A DNA stretch of 64,000 nt from Cryptobacteroides sp934698975 (GCA_934698975.1 CAKUVR010000002.1:1-64000); one strand, 5' to 3'. Counted from the stretch's first letter, positions 34,545 to 43,157 are shown. Notes: generated from the sequence alone by a model not told the origin. Numbers and translations: made by a program.

Positions 34545-34941
34545 CGCTGATGAACTCTTTAAATTCGTTATAGTCAAAGATATAATCGGACACTTCGTAA
34601 GGAGCAGATCCCAGCACCAGAGCAAGCGAGTTTGTTGAGAAGTTGTTCATCTCCCTCCATAACCCCTTGGGCACATAGAGACCATAATATGACCTGTTAA
34701 GTGTAAATGTCTCTTTTTCAGAGCCATTGTCTATGATCACGTCAAAACTGCCGGAAAGAGCGACAATGAACTCCGCATTCTGCTTGTAGGCGTGCCCGCC
34801 TCGCGCCTCTCCACCAGGAACATCATAGATCCAGTAGGCACGCTCAATCTTGAAAGGAATGTGATTATACTCCTCCACGAAGGACAGATTCCCCCGTTTG
34901 TCCAATATTTTGGGCAGATCAACCAATGTGGCTTTTGACAT
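34522..34941 (-). CDS. WxcM/FdtA-like sugar 3,4-ketoisomerase (first copy)
   Basis: 139 residues, cupin fold, with YDVPGGEARGGHAYKQNAEF and NRSYYGLYVPKGLWREMNNF. It is roughly half identical by eye to the next gene. Two adjacent copies may make a heterodimer or two different keto sugars (Fuc3- and Qui3-type), or one may have drifted. It overlaps the gene at 34919 by 23 bp. Confidence 0.85.
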   Translation of the reverse strand: MSKATLVDLPKILDKRGNLSFVEEYNHIPFKIERAYWIYDVPGGEARGGHAYKQNAEFIVALSGSFDVIIDNGSEKETFTLNRSYYGLYVPKGLWREMNNFSTNSLALVLGSAPYEVSDYIFDYNEFKEFISDERVNNI

Positions 34942-36049
34942 ATTCCGTGAAGATTTCTCCGTTGGTTTTGTTTTCTGTGGTTTTATCGGTCAAAAATGTA
35001 TATATGTAGCTTTGTCGTAACTGCTCATTTACCGGAGATATCTCCAGTTTGTCGTAGTCCATACTGTCAATGTTGAATTTCTCTTTGCCAAGCAGTTTAC
35101 TTAAAGTGCTGATATATTTACTCAAATAATCACATTTCTCAATGTCATCACACGTGATGAACACTATAGGTTTGTTCGCCAAGAGAGCGAACGATGTGCT
35201 GTTGCTGCTCTGATTTATGATGATTTGAGCATTGATTGTCAGCTCACATGTATGCCATTTAATTATTTTTCTTCCATTAAAATCGTCAGAAGAATAGTTT
35301 GAACTCGGATGGGCAGCGATTATCACTTTGAGGTTGAAAGCACGCTCTATCCAATCAAAAAACGAATTCATGGAGTTAAGATAATGTTGGTAGTCGACAT
35401 CCATTTTCAGTTTATGAATATACTTGAAATCAGGATGCAATGGAAAATATGAATCATAAAACACCGCATATCTACCTTCAACCCAAGCGTTTCTCTTATC
35501 CTTAACCATCAATTTATAATCATCATAATCAGGATGATTGATGGGACGCGTCCTGCCGCTGAGAACGGAAGACGAAAAAAAGTCAAAGTAATGTATATTA
35601 TTAACTTGGAAATAGCGCTTGAGCAATGCCCTTTTTATATAGTTACAAATCCTTGTTGGAGAACAGATGAAAGATGCAAGGTCCTTTGCATTCTTGGGTA
35701 TTCGTATGGTGTTCGCACATTGATCTACTTTGACCATCCTGCATCCATGCTCGGACAGCAATTTGAAAAAAGCCCGGTCTTCCAATCTTTCTGGAATTCC
35801 CATGAAGAACAGTGATTTCTTGCAGTCACATTGTGACAGAGCTTCATTTAGTTCACCGTAGCTGGAGTATTTTTTCACATATTCCGCTTCTTCCTGAGAA
35901 TCAACGAAAGCATCTGATTGTGAAAAGATTTTGGTGGTATCCCAATACTCAAATTTTATTCCTGTGCGTATGAACGTCTCGACATAGGACAATCGCTTGC
36001 TCCGTGGATTCAATGGGTATTGATTAATGCATACTATTTTTCTTTCCAT
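34919..36049 (-). CDS. Unrecognised capsule-locus protein, possible glycosyltransferase
   Basis: 376 residues, soluble, no family recognised. IIAAHPSSNYSSDDFNGRKI (about 249-268) and SSNSTSFALLANKPIVFIT (about 288-306) resemble the donor-binding part of CMP-sugar or CDP-glycerol-type GT-B transferases. Its place directly next to KdsC-, NeuB- and SpsF-like genes suggests transfer of the acidic sugar those genes make. This is inference from context. Confidence 0.6.
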   Translation of the reverse strand: MERKIVCINQYPLNPRSKRLSYVETFIRTGIKFEYWDTTKIFSQSDAFVDSQEEAEYVKKYSSYGELNEALSQCDCKKSLFFMGIPERLEDRAFFKLLSEHGCRMVKVDQCANTIRIPKNAKDLASFICSPTRICNYIKRALLKRYFQVNNIHYFDFFSSSVLSGRTRPINHPDYDDYKLMVKDKRNAWVEGRYAVFYDSYFPLHPDFKYIHKLKMDVDYQHYLNSMNSFFDWIERAFNLKVIIAAHPSSNYSSDDFNGRKIIKWHTCELTINAQIIINQSSNSTSFALLANKPIVFITCDDIEKCDYLSKYISTLSKLLGKEKFNIDSMDYDKLEISPVNEQLRQSYIYTFLTDKTTENKTNGEIFTEYVKSHIG

Positions 36050-36519
36050 TACAGTTCAATCTTTAGTATACGTTCCACAAACTCCCTGAATGCACCTTCG
36101 CCTCCTTTCTTGTTTGTCACAAATTGGGCGTATTTCTTAATATACTCAGGAGATGAACTTGGGCATGCCGAAATACCAGCCGCCTTTAGAAGACTAATAT
36201 CATTCATATCGTCTCCTATATAAGCTATGTCAGATAGTTCACAATTGATCTGCTTGCATATCTTGTCCGCCATCTGCAATTTATCCATTACTCCTTGATA
36301 CAGAAAGTCGATTTTAAGTTTATCGGCCCTTCTCCTTACTATTTCTGTTGTTTCTCCTGTCAAGATGCCGACTGGAATATTATTTTGATGGGCAAACAAC
36401 ACTCCGGCGCTATCGTAGGTGTTGAACTTTTTCCATTCATTGCCTGTCTGGTCATAATACATTCCACCGTCAGTCCACACACCATCGATGTCTGTAAGGA
36501 TCAATTTGGGTACAAACAT
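36049..36519 (-). CDS. KdsC-like HAD phosphatase
   Basis: 156 residues. HAD motif I LTDIDGVWTDGG (D10, D12), motif II GILTGE and late motif YIGDDMNDI. The short C0 form matches KDO-8-phosphate and sialate-9-phosphate phosphatases. It follows NeuB by 1 bp and probably dephosphorylates the NeuB product or its analogue. Confidence 0.9.
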   Translation of the reverse strand: MFVPKLILTDIDGVWTDGGMYYDQTGNEWKKFNTYDSAGVLFAHQNNIPVGILTGETTEIVRRRADKLKIDFLYQGVMDKLQMADKICKQINCELSDIAYIGDDMNDISLLKAAGISACPSSSPEYIKKYAQFVTNKKGGEGAFREFVERILKIEL

Positions 36520-36520
36520 T

Positions 36521-37561
36521 TTATTCTATGTTGTTAGGGTAAATCACTTCATTTGCGGGGATATCTTCCTTTACCGTCTTTCCAACCACATCTGCCAGTT
36601 GATCCCATTTATATCCATCACCAGGACTCAGCATATGTAAATCAGTCTCTTTTATGATTTCTCCCTTACTTATGCGTCTTTTGGTTGCGATGGAACGTTC
36701 GAGTTTGATTTTGGAAGCTGCCACGCATTTGTCAATATATAGATCCTCTGTTCCCATCCATCGTTCTGCCACACGAATGTCCCTCACCATGCGGTTGACA
36801 CCATCTGGCCCGAGAGAACCAGCTTGGTCCGTCCCTTTCATCCTCCGGTCAATTGTGATGTGCTTTTCAATTATTTCCGCCCCCATTCCAACTGCAACTA
36901 CCGGGGCTGAGATTCCTATTGTATGGTCCGAGAATCCTATCCTGTATTGTCCGTAATGTTTCTTTAAGTACGTTATGGTTTTCAGATTCAGATTATCTGG
37001 TTCTGTCGGGTATTGGGAGACACAATGAAGTATTGAAATGTTGGAGTGGTATCTTGTGATCACTTCCAACGCTTCATCAAGTTCTTTTTTCCCCGCCATT
37101 CCGGTTGACAGGATGATAGGGATCTTCGTTTCTCCCATCGCTGACAGAAGAGGAAGGTTAGTAAGATCCCTGCTTGCAACCTTTAGATAATCAGGGGTGA
37201 ACAACTTAAGCAAAGACAGGCACCCTTTCGCGCATAGGGTTTCCACAAAATCAAGCCCGAATTTCTTTGCGTGTTTGTACACTTCAAAATGATCTTCGTC
37301 AGATAATTCAAGATATTCACGATGTTCACCGTAGGTTTTTCCGAATGAATTAGGCGTATTGTAAGGTCTTGCCATTTGTGATGCGGAGAGTTCTTCGGTC
37401 AAATCACGCTTGGTCATTTTGACGGCATCCATCGGCTTCAAGTCAAGGTTGAATAAATCTTCATGCACGGGGCGTGCGACAAGTTCAACCAGCAATTTTG
37501 CAATGTCTACAGAACCATTATGGTTTTGTCCGATCTCTCCGATAATATAAGTACTTTTCAT
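36521..37561 (-). CDS. neuB: NeuB-family sialic/nonulosonic acid synthase
   Basis: 346 residues: a TIM-barrel with IGEIGQNHNGS (6-16), LSTGMAGKKELDEA and SDHTIG, and a C-terminal SAF antifreeze-like domain (RRISKGEIIKETDLHML onward). Condenses phosphoenolpyruvate with an N-acyl sugar to make a nine-carbon acid. The specific acid (Neu5Ac, legionaminic, pseudaminic) is undecided because no epimerase or other precursor enzyme is present in the window. Confidence 0.92.
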   Translation of the reverse strand: MKSTYIIGEIGQNHNGSVDIAKLLVELVARPVHEDLFNLDLKPMDAVKMTKRDLTEELSASQMARPYNTPNSFGKTYGEHREYLELSDEDHFEVYKHAKKFGLDFVETLCAKGCLSLLKLFTPDYLKVASRDLTNLPLLSAMGETKIPIILSTGMAGKKELDEALEVITRYHSNISILHCVSQYPTEPDNLNLKTITYLKKHYGQYRIGFSDHTIGISAPVVAVGMGAEIIEKHITIDRRMKGTDQAGSLGPDGVNRMVRDIRVAERWMGTEDLYIDKCVAASKIKLERSIATKRRISKGEIIKETDLHMLSPGDGYKWDQLADVVGKTVKEDIPANEVIYPNNIE

Positions 37562-37569
37562 CGTTGTAA

Positions 37570-38310
37570 TTATTTGGAGTTCAGTTTGATTTCCTTTTTC
37601 ATTTTCTCCAGAAGACTTGGGGTCTGATCAATATAGCCGACAAGATCCTCGATTGTCATATTATTGTCCACATAGTGTTTGTAGATTTCTTGCGCATCAA
37701 TGAAATCTTGTTGTGTGTCAATGGTCAGACGTATGTCCTCTCTTCCCTGCAACACTTTCGGTGTTTCCAACCACTTTATTTTGAAGTCTTGCGGATGAGT
37801 GTAGATATAATTTGTAACGTGCTCGCGATAGAGGCTCTCTTGCGTGAGCGCCTGCACTTTTTCCAAAGCCTCAAGCGTTACATATTCAGCCCAGAAACCG
37901 AAATGCGTTTTAATAGATGGCTTGCCATTGACAAGAAAACTGACATAATCATTATTGGATTTTTCTCCGATTTCAACCAATTCCCTTAATGAAGTAATAT
38001 CGAGAAAAGGATTATCTGAGCAAATCCTAATGATTTTTGTTGCATTGCATTGTTTCGCGGCGCAGATAAATCTTGCAAGAACGTCATTCTCACTACCACG
38101 ATAAGATTTAACATTAAGAGATTTGGCAGTGTCAACCAAAATCGTGTCCTTTTCGTTGGTTGTAGTCGCCAATACGATATCCGTATTTGGAAGCGACTTG
38201 AGTTTCTCTATTATAATGGAAATTATGTTTTTCTGCTCAAAGAATGGTAGCAGTATTTTATTCGGAAGTCTAGTTGACCCTACTCGAGCTTGTACTATTA
38301 ATGTGACCAT
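37570..38310 (-). CDS. SpsF/NeuA-like cytidylyltransferase
   Basis: 246 residues from the ATG at 38310; the longer frame starts inside the flippase gene. The N-terminus TLIVQARVGSTRLPNK is the nucleotide-binding signature of SpsF and CMP-sugar synthetases. RICSDNPFLD supplies the metal site. It likely activates the NeuB-derived acid to its CMP form. It overlaps the flippase gene by 13 bp. Confidence 0.85.
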   Translation of the reverse strand: MVTLIVQARVGSTRLPNKILLPFFEQKNIISIIIEKLKSLPNTDIVLATTTNEKDTILVDTAKSLNVKSYRGSENDVLARFICAAKQCNATKIIRICSDNPFLDITSLRELVEIGEKSNNDYVSFLVNGKPSIKTHFGFWAEYVTLEALEKVQALTQESLYREHVTNYIYTHPQDFKIKWLETPKVLQGREDIRLTIDTQQDFIDAQEIYKHYVDNNMTIEDLVGYIDQTPSLLEKMKKEIKLNSK

Positions 38311-39755
38311 TTTATTGTTTTTACAATTATTTCGACATATTTGTTCAATTCTTTGATCTTGAATATTTTGGACAGAATAATATAGGAGAGCACTCCACAG
38401 GGAACTCCGACGCACAATTTCGACAATGGACTTGGCATAGCGCTTTGGGCAAGAATAACTATTGCGCCCATTACCATTGCTATAAGAAAATTAGCGCCAC
38501 AATCTGAGATTTTTTCCTTCAGCCCATAACCAAATGATATCTTGGTATAATAAGCATCAACAATCAGGTGAATCAACGTCGCTAGTATTTGGCCATAACA
38601 CATTGCGATTAACCCGAATGGAACCGTTGATACCAGTATCGCTATATTTATTATTTTTGTGATTATCGTTATCTTCAGGAAATAGTCTGAACGTCCTATT
38701 ACTTTGAGAATGGTGAGATCGATGCTTGTGACGGGAGCCCACAATAGCGAGAAACTTAATATTTGCATTATTGGAATGGACATTTCCCATTTGTCTGTCA
38801 AACAGATCCGAATAAATGGATCCGCTATGGCCGCCAATCCTATTACCATAGGAAATATTATGAATGAGGCCATTCTTGTTAATTGCCTGTATGCCTCAGT
38901 ATAATGTTCTTTGTCCTCCTTGATCGAACTCAAGATCGGGTAAGATACATTACTAATTACAGTTGTCGCTGTTTCGGAAGGAAACTTTATTATGCTTTCT
39001 CCTCTGGTATATGTCCCAAGTGACTCTGGAGAGTACACTTTGCCGATTACAAGTGTATAAATATTATTGTATAGGGTGTTAATAATTGATGACCCAAGTA
39101 ATTTTGAACCGAATGAAAAACATTCATTAATGGATTTCAACGAAAAAATAGCCTTTGGCCTCCAATAGCTAATTACCCATAGCATAATGGTTCGAATGGC
39201 AGCATTGGCTAAAGATTGAATGATGAGCGACCATATTCCATATCCTCTGAGGGCAAAATATAAAGCGACTGAGCCGGAAACCAGGGATGATATGATGGAT
39301 ATTCTTGCAAACGCCTTAAAATTAACCTCAATGGTAAGTTTAGAGTTCTGGACAATTGCCAGGGCATTTATTATAAGAATTATTGAATATATTTTTGTGA
39401 CGCTTTTTAATAACGGTTGTTTGTAAAATTCTGATATAATAGGAGATCCTATGAATAATAGGATATATAAAACCAACGCAACCGCTATATTAAAATAGAA
39501 TATCGATGAAAAATCATCCTCTGTACATTTGCCTTTTCTTACAAGAGCGGCTCCAAATCCAGAGTCAACAAAGCATTGGCATACGGCCATTATTACAGCT
39601 ACAATGGCAACCATTCCATAATCGTCTGGACTCAATTGTCTGGCGATAAGTAGGTTAAAGACAAAGTTCAGTCCCTTGGTGAAGAACATGTCTATTCCAC
39701 CCCAAAACATTCCTTTAACCGTCTTTTCTTTTAAATTTGATTCTTGCTCAGTCAT
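38298..39755 (-). CDS. Wzx-type polysaccharide flippase (1)
   Basis: 485 residues with about twelve to fourteen membrane helices. The N-terminus FWGGIDMFFTKGLNFVFNLLIARQLSP is characteristic of the MOP-superfamily lipopolysaccharide flippases (WzxC/TuaB type). It would move lipid-linked repeat units to the periplasmic face. It heads the main glycosyltransferase block; upstream lie 1.1 kb of repeats. Confidence 0.9.
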   Translation of the reverse strand: MTEQESNLKEKTVKGMFWGGIDMFFTKGLNFVFNLLIARQLSPDDYGMVAIVAVIMAVCQCFVDSGFGAALVRKGKCTEDDFSSIFYFNIAVALVLYILLFIGSPIISEFYKQPLLKSVTKIYSIILIINALAIVQNSKLTIEVNFKAFARISIISSLVSGSVALYFALRGYGIWSLIIQSLANAAIRTIMLWVISYWRPKAIFSLKSINECFSFGSKLLGSSIINTLYNNIYTLVIGKVYSPESLGTYTRGESIIKFPSETATTVISNVSYPILSSIKEDKEHYTEAYRQLTRMASFIIFPMVIGLAAIADPFIRICLTDKWEMSIPIMQILSFSLLWAPVTSIDLTILKVIGRSDYFLKITIITKIINIAILVSTVPFGLIAMCYGQILATLIHLIVDAYYTKISFGYGLKEKISDCGANFLIAMVMGAIVILAQSAMPSPLSKLCVGVPCGVLSYIILSKIFKIKELNKYVEIIVKTIKWSH

Positions 39756-39785
39756 TCATTTTTCCACATAGGGGTTTTGGAATTC

Positions 39786-39935
39786 GTGGGAAATGATTAT
39801 ATTTACTCTTGCATTATTATGTAAGGATTGGGGGGCAGACTTTAACTACCTTATCATTATGAAGAGTGGCCGTCCCTATCGGTTGCTCTTCTTGCTTTTT
39901 TACAGCAGGATGTTCTAACACTATCAACCCTCGGA
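39786..39935. repeat. Direct repeat with GAAGAG hairpin, copy 1
   Basis: About 150 bp aligning with 40357-40497. The core is a hairpin with arms GAAGAG (39861-39866) and CTCTTC (39886-39891) followed by TTGCTTTTTT on the plus strand, then ACAGCAGGATGT. It has the form of a rho-independent terminator but no plus-strand gene precedes it. On the minus strand a 50-codon frame runs from a GTG in copy B through this repeat to a double TAA; the second copy does not keep that frame. Confidence 0.65.
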
Positions 39936-39961
39936 CTCTATCACAGATTTCTAATAAAGCA

Positions 39962-40207
39962 ATCTTCACCTTCTTGCGAATGTGTCCGAATTGATCATCC
40001 GTTTCCTTTCCTCAAGGCTGAGACAGTTGGCTTGCGCTTGATCCCATCGGCAGCATTTTCGGCCTTATTTGATTCTCAAGAGTGCAGGATGCACTCTTGG
40101 GGAACGTTTTTCGGGCTTTTCGGCTCCCGAGGGTGCAGCCTTGTGCTTCCGGGCGGCATTATTTTCCATTTTTGCCTCCGAAAGGCTATCCGGCATCAGG
40201 CGTTGCC
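39962..40207 (+). repeat. Interspersed repeat, copy B
   Basis: Begins ATCTTCACCTTCTTGCG, contains TTTCCTTTCCTCAAGGCTGA and GGCTTGCGCTTGATC, and ends GGCATCAGGCGTTGCCAAA. The hairpin has arms CAAGAGTGCA (40077-40086) and TGCACTCTTG (40090-40099), loop GGA. It is followed after 430 bp by the relic of the Septu-like pair. Confidence 0.85.
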
Positions 40208-40356
40208 AAACATTTTAGACGGCCTACGCTTCATACGCTTGCTCGATATAATGCGAATAGGATGATTGCTGCTCGAATATTATAAGCGTTGTCGGTGATC
40301 GCATGTTTATTCTGGCCATTGGCCTTTTTCATTGCCAGTATTTTGAAATTCAACGA

Positions 40357-40497
40357 GAATGACTATATTTGTGACGTATTATAGGATGAGAGATTGTGGG
40401 GACATGATTACCTTGGACTCTATGAAGAGCGGCTGTCCTCTACGGCTGCTCTTCTTGTTTTTACAGCAGGATGTCTAGCCCTTTTCAACCCTCCACT
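40357..40497. repeat. Direct repeat with GAAGAG hairpin, copy 2
   Basis: Arms GAAGAGC (40424-40430) and GCTCTTC (40448-40454), extended by three more pairs, then TTGTTTTTACAGCAGGATGT. It is a diverged copy of 39786-39935. Confidence 0.65.
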
Positions 40498-40524
40498 ATT
40501 ACTCAACATATCATCTTATAATAC

Positions 40525-40668
40525 ATGAACAAGGTAATTATAGTCAGGCTTGAGATTCGCTTAGACTGCGAGAAGGCCAAGCAAACCAAAGTGGCTCCTT
40601 ACGTGAGGTTCCGCAATGGGAAGAAAGAACTTGTCAAAGGATACGTCCGAAAGAATAGAGGACTTTAG
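40525..40668 (+). CDS. Possible 47-residue basic protein
   Basis: ATG at 40525, stop at 40668. The product is basic (MNKVIIVRLEIRLDCEKAKQ, then a VAPYVRFRNGKKELVKGYVR segment). The family is not recognised. Its last 28 bp are conserved beside the intact Septu-like copy at about 49668-49695, where the rest of the frame is missing. It could be a real small gene or the end of a lost one. Confidence 0.35.
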   Translation: MNKVIIVRLEIRLDCEKAKQTKVAPYVRFRNGKKELVKGYVRKNRGL

Positions 40669-40823
40669 GATGTATCCTCGATCGGTTTAGACCGATGTCT
40701 GTCGTATCCGTGCTGCCAAAGGGAGGTGTCCTTCGTCTGAAGGGTGCCTCTCAGCGGTATTCGACCTCCTTGTGCGGTGACACCATACTCGTTGTCTTCC
40801 TTCTACAACTTATTGTCAAAAGC

Positions 40824-41030
40824 TTACACGTGCGACAGTTCATATTCTATGGCACTAACGAGACCATCTCGCTTTAAGTAATCCAGAATATCTTGCCGGT
40901 CAATACCTCCTTTAATCATGGCTCGGACGCTTTGCATGACATCTTTTCGGCGTGACTTCAGAGAAATTTCATTCAGATTAAAAATCCTGATCGTATTAAC
41001 CGCGGCGGAATCCATGACTTCTCTATTCTT
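40824..41030 (-). pseudogene. Relic of a PtuB-like HNH gene
   Basis: Codons for DSAAVNTIRIFNLNEISLKS to the stop are nearly identical to the last 63 residues of the protein at 49854-50471. The N-terminus MRRIEKS survives next to the PtuA relic, but the middle, including the HNH core, is deleted and the two parts are in different frames. The reading frame at 40824-41015 is therefore a remnant. Confidence 0.85.
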
Positions 41031-41031
41031 C

Positions 41032-41287
41032 TCATACCATCCCTCTCCTTTTCGCTTCTATTCTGAGATTCACCATGTCAGCATCACTTGCACCAATAAT
41101 TGGCAACAACTTATCAAGCTGCTCATTGAATCTTCCCGTGTCCCTATTCCTCAGAGCATCAAATGCCTCGTTAATGTCGTACGCCACCGTAAGGTTCCTC
41201 TGACGTGGAGTGTCGAAATAGTTAGTCATGATCTGACTGGATAATTTTCCATAAGGATCTAAAGATATGTCAACCTTATCGACAGCC
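41032..41287 (-). pseudogene. Relic of a PtuA-like ATPase gene (C-terminal 85 codons)
   Basis: Encodes DKVDISLDPYGKLSSQIMTN to the stop, about 88% identical by eye to the C-terminus of the ATPase at 50468. The P-loop, Walker B and all upstream sequence are lost. The sequence then runs into the 3' end of the TOPRIM-like gene at 41322. Confidence 0.85.
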
Positions 41288-41321
41288 CTTAGCCGCTGAT
41301 TATTTGCGTTCTTGACCATAT

Positions 41322-41969
41322 TCATAACGGATATCTCTCTTCCAAGGCTTGTAACCTTCTGACCATACGAGTGAGGCTGTCCGAGTTTGGCATTGCCGCG
41401 TCGATGCTCCAAGCATTCTTTATGAATGGAACAACGGCAGGATTATATTCTTTCCCTTTTGCCGCTGTCCCTTGGGCTTCTATTTGTCGCTTTAACTCAT
41501 CCTTTGATGATTTGCTGATAAGAACGTGCGTGAACATCCAGGAAGACTTGTAAGGAAAATCCATCTCTGTTAATGGTTTGCGGCCTCCCATTCTTTGAGG
41601 GGCGGCATTAGGTATTTCTGAAATTGGGATGCCGAAATATTCAGCAAAACCTTCTCTGTCAGCCATAAGCCAAGCCTCCGCTTCATCAATAGCAATGTTG
41701 AAGATGAAATCCTCATTTTGCTCTTGATTCGCCAAAAGGCTATTCTTCAACATCGGAGCACATTGAGTAGCATCCAGATCCGTGAGAAGGATGACGGGTT
41801 TAGAACTTGACAATCTGTTCAGTTCTGGAATTTTATGTTTAATCTGGCCTCCTCTTGCCGGCATCTCCTTAAAAACCTTGAATCTCGAAGAGCAATAAGT
41901 CAAGATCCTCTCTATTAAGGTCTTGGTCACAGGGTCTTCTCCGGATATATACACAAGGATATCTTCCAT
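41322..41969 (-). CDS. TOPRIM-like nuclease partner of an AAA15 ATPase
   Basis: 215 residues. The pattern SGEDP (E11), then LLTDLDA (D64 and D66), then DEAEAWLMAD (95-104) follows the glutamate and DxD metal-binding order of TOPRIM folds, seen in OLD-family nucleases and DUF4276-like partners. No membrane segment is present. It starts 11 bp after the ATPase gene. The pair resembles PARIS (AriA/AriB) in design, but I do not see AriB (DUF4435) similarity. A defence role is inferred. Confidence 0.68.
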   Translation of the reverse strand: MEDILVYISGEDPVTKTLIERILTYCSSRFKVFKEMPARGGQIKHKIPELNRLSSSKPVILLTDLDATQCAPMLKNSLLANQEQNEDFIFNIAIDEAEAWLMADREGFAEYFGIPISEIPNAAPQRMGGRKPLTEMDFPYKSSWMFTHVLISKSSKDELKRQIEAQGTAAKGKEYNPAVVPFIKNAWSIDAAMPNSDSLTRMVRRLQALEERYPL

Positions 41970-41980
41970 ACATTCATACT

Positions 41981-43141
41981 TTATAGCTTGATGTCGGACA
42001 GACCCTCAACTTGACTTGGTTTTGTATATGGTATTACTGAATCCGCTATAGTAAATCCAGCCTTGAGTTCTTCATTCACTTCTTTGATTGATGCGGCGTT
42101 GATTACTTCTGTACCTTCTTGCGACGGTTTCAGCAACACCACTTCTTCTCCGGAAATCCCTTCATCGGACAGCATTTCATAACTATGTGTTGTTATGAAC
42201 ACTTGTCTGGTTTCTTTCTTACTTCTTTGCAGCTTCGCTATGAAAGATGGAAGTTGAGCCACTATTGATGAATGAAGGTTGGTTTCAGGCTCTTCAAGAA
42301 GGACAACTCCTTTGTTGTCCAGAAGAGCGAACAGAAAGCCTATCAGACGTAAAGTACCATCCGAGAACTGATTCTCCTGTTGTTTGGTCCCTTTGGCACG
42401 CCAGTGTTCATATCTAGCTTCCAGATGGGGTGTCCCCATTTGGTCAAAAACCAAATTCAACTCATCTAATTGAGGTACCGCTTTTTTCAACACGTCATTA
42501 ACACGCTTGAAGTATGCCGCGCAAGTCGTCTTGTTCATTTGCGCAAGGCGTTGTAAGAAATTCCGTCCATAGTAATCTTCGTTGTCGGTGGAGAATTGAA
42601 GTGACGCCTGCTCTCGTACCAACTGAGGGATGACGTTAAGATATTCAATGTTTGAGAAAAAGTTTCTCAATTCTCGGAACTTTTGATTTGAAGTCACCTG
42701 CTCCAAATGAGTGTATTTCAAGGTGTCCGAGTCTTCACCGATGCTGTCCGGGGTTCGTTGAAGCAAGAATACATCCCTTTTTTTGACTTCCTCGACCAAG
42801 ATAGACACCTCTTTTTTCATAATACCGCCGCCGATACTTTTGAATGACAGGCGATATGTCCAAACATCTCCGTTAATCTCATTCTTGATTGTCACGGCGA
42901 TTTCAACATCCGTTCTCGTCCTTGCCGCAAGACAACGCAACTTCGTCATTCCTCCGCGAGAAGCAACGGCTGTTTGTAGACCTCCGCCGCTTCTTGCAAT
43001 ATCATATAAGAATCGAAGGGCATCCAAAAAATTTGACTTCCCGGAAGCGTTCGAACCAACAATAAATGTCCTTTCAGAGACATTTACGTCGCATTTATGA
43101 AAATTCTTCCAATTATATAATTTTATGTTAGTAAGCAGCAT
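41981..43141 (-). CDS. AAA15-type ATPase of a two-gene module
   Basis: 386 residues. Walker A GSNASGKS (29-36), ABC-like signature region FSDGTLRLIGF, Walker B GVVLLEEPETNLH and H-loop FITTHSYEM. It belongs to the SMC/RecF-like AAA15 class that pairs with TOPRIM nucleases. It has its own promoter and lies between the two parts of the polysaccharide locus. Confidence 0.85.
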   Translation of the reverse strand: MLLTNIKLYNWKNFHKCDVNVSERTFIVGSNASGKSNFLDALRFLYDIARSGGGLQTAVASRGGMTKLRCLAARTRTDVEIAVTIKNEINGDVWTYRLSFKSIGGGIMKKEVSILVEEVKKRDVFLLQRTPDSIGEDSDTLKYTHLEQVTSNQKFRELRNFFSNIEYLNVIPQLVREQASLQFSTDNEDYYGRNFLQRLAQMNKTTCAAYFKRVNDVLKKAVPQLDELNLVFDQMGTPHLEARYEHWRAKGTKQQENQFSDGTLRLIGFLFALLDNKGVVLLEEPETNLHSSIVAQLPSFIAKLQRSKKETRQVFITTHSYEMLSDEGISGEEVVLLKPSQEGTEVINAASIKEVNEELKAGFTIADSVIPYTKPSQVEGLSDIKL

Positions 43142-43157
43142 ACTATATATTTTATGG

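Larger units (their letters stand above)
40640..41287. repeat. Diverged, deleted copy of the Septu-like region
   Basis: Aligns with 49668-50713. The match is high from 40690 onward. A segment of about 410 bp (50043-50453 of the intact copy) is missing. The hexamer GGAATC stands at both ends of the deleted part in the intact copy and once at the junction here (about 41005), as expected of a short-homology deletion. Confidence 0.85.
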
